Part shown: positions 57,801-64,000 of the stretch, piece by piece
Position numbering within the stretch: position 1 is the first letter of the stretch
Layout of the letters: every line of letters starts with the position of its first letter
Assembly: GCA_946626595.1 (NCBI GenBank)
Contig: CAMOUQ010000002.1
Span: forward strand, 41,676-105,675
Reading direction: 5' to 3'
From: an uncultured Prevotellaceae bacterium
GTDB lineage: Bacteria; Bacteroidota; Bacteroidia; Bacteroidales; Bacteroidaceae
Length of the DNA stretch: 64,000 bases
Position numbers and translations under genes: made by a program
Notes under the pieces: generated by a model
The model's input: only the letters and a program-made list of their open reading frames with translations
Told to the model about the DNA's origin: nothing
Database searches by the model: none

Positions 57801-59599
57801 GCGTCACCCTGTCTAAGGCCACCCTCTATGTGCCCTATGGCACGAAGGCCCTCTACGAGAAGGCCGACACCTGGAAGTCGTTCGGCGAAATCAAGGAGAT
57901 GAGAGCCGTGGGCGAAAAGCAGTTTGTGCCTGCCGAGGAGGACAAGGATGTCTACGTCTACAACCTGGATATGCGCAAGTATGTGACGGCCGGCGAGGCC
58001 TACGGCACACAGGGCGTAGTCGGCGTGGGCGGACTGGTATACCAGCTGAAGCGCAACAAGAACATGGCCGAGGGCCTCTACTACCTGAGCTCGAGCAAGG
58101 GCGTCCTCTTCCGCACCAGCACCGACTCGAAGGTGGGTTCTGGTATCAAGACCTGCTTCATCGACGGTTCGGTTTCGGCCAAGGCCTACTGGAAGGTGAC
58201 TCCCGTGGAAGGTCGTGAGAACATCTACACCCTGCAGGTGCCCGAGACGGATGCCGAATACGTGGAAGACGAATACCTGGGCACCGACCTCTATCACCAG
58301 ACCAACTTCACCTACGGCACCTACGGACTCTACTACGACGTCACGGCCGGCGATTATCCCGACCGCATCCTGTGGGCCTTTGTAGGCGTTGACGAGATGG
58401 AGGCTGCCAAGGCTAAGTTCGAAGAGACGGAACGTCTGAAGGAACTGCTGGCCGTAGCCGACGCCCGCAACATCGAAGCTGCCAAGGAGCACGCCGTTTA
58501 CGACGACTTCGAGAGCACCGACGAGCAGATCAGCGAAGCCATCAAGTCGCTCCGCAGCAAGCTCCACTACATCGACTTTGCCGACAGCCGGGCACATGCC
58601 GTCAGCGTTAACCGCTGGGACGACGACGAGGACGGCGAACTGAGCCTTGAAGAGGCTGCCGCCGTCACCGAACTTGGCACGACCTTCCGTTCGACAAGCA
58701 TCAAGAGTCTGGACGAACTGCAATACTTCACCTCACTGAAGTCGCTGGGCGAGACATCTTTCCGCGGCTGTTCATCGCTCGTATCGCTCTATGTCCCGGC
58801 CAACGTGACCGACCTGGGTACGAACACCTTCCAGAATTGCTCCGGACTGAAGTACATCGCCCTGCTGCCTGAGACTATGCCCGAGGGCTCCGACGTGGCT
58901 TCGCTGACATCCGGCATCACGGCCTTCGTGCCCAAGGCATTGATGGAGGCTTACGAGGCCAACGAAGCATGGAGCAAGGCCAAGGCCACCATCAAGGAAT
59001 TCACCGGTGTGCCCACAATCACGGCCGAACCAGCAAGCCGCCAGTACGGACGTGCCAACCCGAAGTTCACCTACACTGTGACTGGTGCTCCCATCAACGG
59101 CGAGCCCGTCCTGAGCAGCGAGGCAGAGAACGTGAGTCCCGTAGGCGAATATCCCATCCTCGTGGACGCTGAATTCATCACTACGCCCAACCTGCAACTC
59201 GTGCCGGGCGTGCTCACCATAGAACGTGCGCCTCTCACTCTGACGGCTAAGTCGTACACTCGTAACATAGGCGAGGAGAATCCCGAGTTTGCCTTCTCGC
59301 ACAGCAGCCTGCGCAACCGCGAGAAGATTGACGAAATCCTGCTCGTGCAGCCCACTCTCGAGTGCGATGCCACTGCCGACAGTCCCGGTGGTGTGTACGA
59401 GATTCGCATCTTCGGTGCAGAGGCCGACAACTACGAAATCACGTTCGTCAACGGTAAGCTCACCGTCATCGACCCGGACGGCATTGCAGGCGTCGATGCC
59501 GACAAGCAGAAGACCCCGACCTACGACCTGAGCGGACGACGCATCAGTCATCCCAAGCGTGGCGTCTACATCTCCGGCCAGAAGAAGGTGGTGAAGTAA
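54884..59599 (+). CDS. Secreted C10 (streptopain/interpain-like) cysteine protease with LRR_5, EF-hand-like and MBG-like modules and a C-terminal sorting-type tail
   Basis: [52 protein letters not shown]; repeated D-x-D-x-[DN]-G-x-L-[ST] loops; C-term [25 protein letters not shown]. Confidence 0.88.
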   Translation: [1571 protein letters not shown]

Positions 59600-59617
59600 G
59601 CACCTTACGGATACGAC

Positions 59618-59651
59618 AAAGGCTCCCGGGCATTGTGCTCGGGAGCCTTTT
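59618..59651 (+). terminator. Intrinsic terminator after C10 protease
   Basis: AAAGGCTCCCG / CGGGAGCCTTT then TTT. Confidence 0.9.
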
Positions 59652-59700
59652 TTCTTATCACGCGTTCCTCAGTTCGGCACAGCGTTAGGTACTAAGTCAT

Positions 59701-59849
59701 GCTACGGGTAGCATCGGTTCTTGCTTCGTGTTGCTTCGGTCCTTGCTTCAGGTAGCATCGGCCATTGCTTCGTATTGTATTGGCCTTTTCTTCGTATTGT
59801 TTCGGCTACCGCATGCTGTAGCATCAGCTGCAGCCACGTGCAGCATCAG
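59701..59849. repeat. 22-bp period degenerate tandem array (~6.7 units) abutting the rfbC stop codon
   Basis: Units start at 59701, 59723, 59745, 59767, 59789, 59811, 59833; consensus about GCTTCGNGTAGCATCGGNCNTT. Confidence 0.9.
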
Positions 59850-60394
59850 TCGAAATACACGGCCTCGCTGAAAGGCAGCCCCTTCACGTCCTTGTCCGAA
59901 AGCTTCATGTCGGCGGCAGCGATGGGCCAGTCGATGCCCAGAGCAGGGTCGTCGAAGCGGATAGAGCATTCGCTCTGCGGCGCATACACGTTGTCTACTT
60001 TATAAGAGAAGATGGCCTCGTCGCTCAGCACCAGGAATCCGTGGGCAAAACCACGCGGTATGAAGAACTGGCGATGGTTGTCTTCGCTGAGCTCTACGGC
60101 GATGTGGCGACCGAAGGTGGGCGAACTCTTGCGCAGGTCAACGGCCACGTCCAGCACCCGTCCCTTGATGACGCGCACCAACTTGGCCTGACTGAACTCG
60201 CCACGCTGATAGTGGAGCCCGCGCAGGACACCGTAAGAGGACTTCGACTCGTTGTCTTGAATAAAATCAACGCTACCTATATGTCGCTCGAAATCAGCTT
60301 TTTTATAGGCTTCCATAAAATAACCACGTGAATCTCCGAACACCTTGGGCTCCAGTATCCATACGCCCTGAAGCTCCGTCATCAAATATTCCAT
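59846..60394 (-). CDS. rfbC: dTDP-4-dehydrorhamnose 3,5-epimerase
   Basis: GVWILEPKVFGDSRGYFMEAYKKADFE, VLRGLHYQRGEFSQAKLVRVIKGRVLDVAVDLRKSSPTFG. Confidence 0.96.
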   Translation of the reverse strand: MEYLMTELQGVWILEPKVFGDSRGYFMEAYKKADFERHIGSVDFIQDNESKSSYGVLRGLHYQRGEFSQAKLVRVIKGRVLDVAVDLRKSSPTFGRHIAVELSEDNHRQFFIPRGFAHGFLVLSDEAIFSYKVDNVYAPQSECSIRFDDPALGIDWPIAAADMKLSDKDVKGLPFSEAVYFD

Positions 60395-60528
60395 TCTATA
60401 CTATATTTTAATGTTTACGGGCGACAAATATAGTGATATTTATCGAATAAAACAATAGCGAAAAAAAAAGTTTGAAAAATTGTTCTCTATTGTTGGTGCA
60501 TTTGGAAAAAATAACTTACCTTTGTAGC

Positions 60529-61686
60529 ATGAATTCACTACCAAATATAATCGAGTATCTGTTGCTGAACCACGACTATGTGGTCGTACCGGGCATGGGG
60601 ACCTTCATTGCCCAGCAGACTGCAGCACAGCGGAACGATGAGGAAGAAGCCTTCCTGCCGCCCGTGCGTTCGTTGCGGTTCAATGCCGGACTCAACCATG
60701 AGGACCATCTGCTGCCCGACTCGATAAGTGCCATATACAACACTACCACCGAGCAGGCCGAACAGATGCTGGCCGTTTGGGTGACGGAGTTTCTCCAGGC
60801 ACTGGAGGACGAGACGGAGCTCGAATTTGGTACGCTGGGCGTCTTCACATCTGAAGGCAACGGCAACCTCATCTTCACCTCGCAGGAATCGGGCATCGCA
60901 TCGCCCGACTTCTATGGCCTGGATGCCTTCCACATGTGTGAGGTATCGCCCGAGCACAAGGCCCCGGTCGTCCCCTTGGCAGCAACGATGGAGACCAGCG
61001 AAAAGGAAATCACCATACGCATCAACCGCCGCATTGCCAACGTGTTTGTCGCTGCCTGCGCCGCCGTGCTGCTGTTCCTCGTGTTCAACAATCCCATGCC
61101 CAATGCCGATGCTGCCGAACAGCGTAGCAGCCTGCGCGAACTGTTCATGGGTAAACTGAAAAATGACCCCGCCCTGGCCGTGGAAACGCCCAAGAACGAA
61201 GTAGTCGAGCCGAAGACCATCCAGGTGGTGAAGCACGTGACCGTGTACACGACAGCGGCCCCCAACATTCCCCAGCCTACGGTCGTAGAGCCCGAGAAAC
61301 AAGTGACCGTGGTCAATACGCCCGCAGCCGAGAAGGCCACCGCAAGCGCGCCCGAACAGACGTCGGCACACAAGAGCGAACCGGCCGCCACGGCAAAGGT
61401 TACCGCAGTCCCCGTCGTCCCCAAGGTTCCGGCTGTCGCCGAGCCCGTACAGCAGACGTCGCAATATTGCATCGTCATGGCCAGCGCCATCTCGAAACGG
61501 AATGCCGACAACTACGCAGCTACGCTCCGCCAGCAGGGATACAACAATCCGCGCGTGATGACGTCAAACAATATGGTACGCGTGGTGGTTGGCAACTACG
61601 GCACAGAATCGGAGGCCTACCAGGTAGCTGAAACCATGCGTCGCAGCTCAGAAGAATTCGGTTCGGTGTGGGTGCTCAAATTATAA
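60529..61686 (+). CDS. HU-CCDC81-like N-terminal domain protein with TM segment and C-terminal SPOR domain
   Basis: IIEYLLLNHDYVVVPGMGTFIAQ; YCIVMASAISKRNADNYAATLRQQGYNNPRVMTSNNMVRVVVGNYGTESEAYQVAETMR. Confidence 0.83.
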   Translation: MNSLPNIIEYLLLNHDYVVVPGMGTFIAQQTAAQRNDEEEAFLPPVRSLRFNAGLNHEDHLLPDSISAIYNTTTEQAEQMLAVWVTEFLQALEDETELEFGTLGVFTSEGNGNLIFTSQESGIASPDFYGLDAFHMCEVSPEHKAPVVPLAATMETSEKEITIRINRRIANVFVAACAAVLLFLVFNNPMPNADAAEQRSSLRELFMGKLKNDPALAVETPKNEVVEPKTIQVVKHVTVYTTAAPNIPQPTVVEPEKQVTVVNTPAAEKATASAPEQTSAHKSEPAATAKVTAVPVVPKVPAVAEPVQQTSQYCIVMASAISKRNADNYAATLRQQGYNNPRVMTSNNMVRVVVGNYGTESEAYQVAETMRRSSEEFGSVWVLKL

Positions 61687-61689
61687 TCC

Positions 61690-62229
61690 ATGAAACGCGT
61701 TCGGTGTCCCAAGTGCGACAATTACATCGTCTTCGACGAAAGCCAATATGCTGAAGGGCAGCAATTGGTGTTCCAATGCCCCCAGTGCAGCAAGCAGTTT
61801 GCCATACGCATAGGCACAAGCAAACTCCACAACAAACACGAAGAGAAACATCTCGACGAGCAAGAACATGCCGAGCAATGCGGCAGCATCGTGGTCGTAG
61901 AGAACGTGTTCCACTACAAGCAGGTCATCCCCCTGCGCATGGGCGACAACGTGATAGGACGCTACGTGAGAGGGACAGACATAAACACCCCCATCGAGAC
62001 GGCCGACCCCAGCGTCGACACGAAACACTGCATCATACGCGTGCAGCGCAACAAGCGTGGCGAACTGCAATACATCCTGCGCGATGCGCCCTCCAACACG
62101 GGCACCTTCTTCATGAACGATATCCTGCGCGACCAGGACCGCATCCGCCTCTCCGAAGGCGACATCGTGACCATCGGCGCCACTACCCTGATACTGCGCA
62201 CGGCCAACCAACCCGACAACGAATCCTAA
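61690..62229 (+). CDS. Zinc-ribbon + FHA domain protein
   Basis: RVRCPKCDNYIVF..FQCPQCSKQF; NVIGRYVRGTDI..TKHCIIRV..NTGTFFMND. Confidence 0.82.
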   Translation: MKRVRCPKCDNYIVFDESQYAEGQQLVFQCPQCSKQFAIRIGTSKLHNKHEEKHLDEQEHAEQCGSIVVVENVFHYKQVIPLRMGDNVIGRYVRGTDINTPIETADPSVDTKHCIIRVQRNKRGELQYILRDAPSNTGTFFMNDILRDQDRIRLSEGDIVTIGATTLILRTANQPDNES

Positions 62230-62242
62230 ACAGCGACTGAAT

Positions 62243-62524
62243 ATGATGTGGAAATACTTTGTAATCTTCATTCTGGCCATGACGGTCATCACCTTCATCG
62301 TCTTTGGCGTCGACAAATGGAAAGCCCAAAACGACAAGTGGCGCACGCCCGAGTCCACACTCTTCCTGCTCTCCATCTTCGGCGGCAGCATAGGTGCCCT
62401 GCTGGGCATGCAGATATGGCGCCACAAGACGCAGCACTGGTCGTTCCGCATCGGCATACCCCTCATCCTGGTCCTGCAGGTGGCACTGCTGCTGTGGGTA
62501 ATCTATGGACAGAATGGGTATTAA
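62243..62524 (+). CDS. DUF1294 membrane protein
   Basis: FGVDKWKAQNDKWRTPESTLFLLSIFGGSIGALLGMQIWRHKTQHWSF. Confidence 0.88.
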   Translation: MMWKYFVIFILAMTVITFIVFGVDKWKAQNDKWRTPESTLFLLSIFGGSIGALLGMQIWRHKTQHWSFRIGIPLILVLQVALLLWVIYGQNGY

Positions 62525-62525
62525 G

Positions 62526-62565
62526 GTTAAAATGTTAAAAGGTTAAAAAGTTAAAATGTTAAAAG
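62526..62565. repeat. 8-bp tandem array GTTAAAAN x5
   Basis: gttaaaat gttaaaag gttaaaaa gttaaaat gttaaaag; same repeat as 12993-13032. Confidence 0.93.
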
Positions 62566-62587
62566 GTGTAAGTTGAGAGGCGAAAGG

Positions 62588-63157
62588 ATGAAAGACGTTC
62601 AAAAGTGGAAACTTATCGGTAGCGAATACCTGTTCCGCCGACCCTGGCTGACGGCACGTCGCGACCACTTGCAACTGCCCAGCGGTGCGGATATGCCGGA
62701 ATACTACGTGCTGGAATATCCCGACTGGATAAACATGATTGCACTGACCGCCGACGGCAAGATGCTGCTCGAAAGGCAATACCGGCATGGCCGACAGATG
62801 GTGGGATGGGAAATACCGGCAGGCGTCATCGAAGAAGGCGAAACGCCATTGCAGGCCGCAAAGCGCGAACTGCTGGAGGAGACCGGATATACGGGTGGTG
62901 AGTGGCACGAACTTGTGGCACTGTGCCCCAATGCCAGCGCCTGCACCAACGTCAGCCACACCTTCGTGGCCACCAACGTAGAGCGCACCGACACACAACA
63001 CCTGGAGCTGACCGAGGACATCAGCGTCTATGAGGTGCCCCTCGACGAGGTATTCCGCATGTTGCAGGCGGGCGAGTTTCACCAGGCACTGATGGCTGCG
63101 CCCCTCTGGCAGTTCTTCTACGAACGTCACTGCACCCCGTGCCCCACAAATTCTTAA
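62588..63157 (+). CDS. NUDIX hydrolase
   Basis: [30 protein letters not shown]. Confidence 0.95.
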   Translation: MKDVQKWKLIGSEYLFRRPWLTARRDHLQLPSGADMPEYYVLEYPDWINMIALTADGKMLLERQYRHGRQMVGWEIPAGVIEEGETPLQAAKRELLEETGYTGGEWHELVALCPNASACTNVSHTFVATNVERTDTQHLELTEDISVYEVPLDEVFRMLQAGEFHQALMAAPLWQFFYERHCTPCPTNS

Positions 63158-63197
63158 TTCTTAAATCTTAATTCTTAATTAAATAATACGTACAACA

Positions 63198-63638
63198 ATG
63201 GCAATTTGGTTTGAATGCAAAATCCGTTACGACAAGACGATGGAGGACGGAAAGATAAAGAATGTTACTGAAACATACATGGTGGACGCCCTCACCTTCA
63301 CCGAGGCAGAACGACGCTTCCTCGAGGAGGTGGAACCCTTCATGAGCGGAGACTACGAGGTGGCCGGCATTCGCAAGGCTCGCATAGCCGAACTGATGGA
63401 AAGCAACGACGGAAACGACGACCGCTGGTACAAGGCCAAGGTGGTCTTCATCACGCTCGACGAGAAGACGGCCGTGGAGAAACGCACCTCACAGACGATG
63501 CTCGTACAGGCCCAAGACCTGAAAACGGCCGTTGCCAACCTGGAGAAAGGAATGGCCGGGACGATGGGCGACTGGGCACTGACCTCAATCAGCGAGACGC
63601 CTATCTTGGACATCTTCCCCTATAAGAAGGAGGACTAA
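63198..63638 (+). CDS. DUF4494 domain-containing protein
   Basis: MAIWFECKIRYDKTMEDGKIKNVTETYMVDALTFTEAERRFLEE. Confidence 0.85.
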   Translation: MAIWFECKIRYDKTMEDGKIKNVTETYMVDALTFTEAERRFLEEVEPFMSGDYEVAGIRKARIAELMESNDGNDDRWYKAKVVFITLDEKTAVEKRTSQTMLVQAQDLKTAVANLEKGMAGTMGDWALTSISETPILDIFPYKKED

Positions 63639-63705
63639 GTAGCCCCCCGTTAGTGCAACACACCTTTGTGCGCATTCGTTTTCGCATAAGAGAAAGGAAC
63701 ATCAC

Positions 63706-64000
63706 ATGTCAAACATCCAGTCTGAGATTCGCAGCATCACAGCCAGTCTGCCACAGGGCACACGCCTGGTGGCAGTATCCAAGTTTCACCCCGAAGCAGC
63801 CATCCTGGAAGCATACGAAGCCGGCCAGCGCATCTTCGGCGAGAGCCACGTGCAGGAACTGCAGCGCAAGCACGACGTGCTGCCACAGGACATAGAGTGG
63901 CACTTCATAGGTCATCTACAAACCAACAAGGTCAAGTACATAGCTCCCTACGTGGCACTCATCCATGCCATCGACACCCCTCACCTGCTGGCCGAAGTCA
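63706..64000 (+). CDS. YggS-family pyridoxal phosphate homeostasis protein (3' truncated by window edge)
   Basis: Translated from 63706: MSNIQSEIRSITASLPQGTRLVAVSKFHPEAAILEAYEAGQRIFGESHVQELQRKHDVLPQDIEWHFIGHLQTNKVKYI. Confidence 0.92.
   Translation, partial: MSNIQSEIRSITASLPQGTRLVAVSKFHPEAAILEAYEAGQRIFGESHVQELQRKHDVLPQDIEWHFIGHLQTNKVKYIAPYVALIHAIDTPHLLAEV

Overview
Chromosomal window from a Bacteroidales bacterium, probably Prevotella-like (inference from TTTG-N20-TAnnTTTG promoters, DUF4270/DUF4923/DUF4494 proteins, a C10 protease with a T9SS-like tail, and an IDR-containing Rho). No rRNA, tRNA, IS element, prophage or CRISPR was recognised. Most of the window is core metabolism: panC/panD, serC/serA, rplU/rpmA, rho, carAB, and a pheA-aminotransferase-DAHP synthase/chorismate mutase-tyrA operon. 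It also holds a moxR/DUF58/batA/batB operon, an AraC-RND efflux locus and a small pectin/RG-I CAZyme group (GH28-GH105 fusion, GH106, PL1). Observations I consider most worth follow-up: (1) a complete translation-coupled attenuator upstream of pheA, with a 22-codon Tyr/Phe-rich leader peptide MQYSAQFYAYFYYFYFSNEVKR, a terminator and a mutually exclusive antiterminator; (2) a pyrBI-like arrangement upstream of carA, in which a 54-codon leader ORF reads through a strong intrinsic terminator; (3) a three-gene steroid/bile-acid-type reductase operon (5-alpha-reductase-like, OYE-like, SDR); (4) three sequence-unrelated tandem arrays that all have a 22-bp period and all lie between convergent genes, two of them close to alternating CG tracts; (5) several short-period repeats at gene junctions or captured inside coding sequence. 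All calls come from reading sequence and translations; no database search was run.
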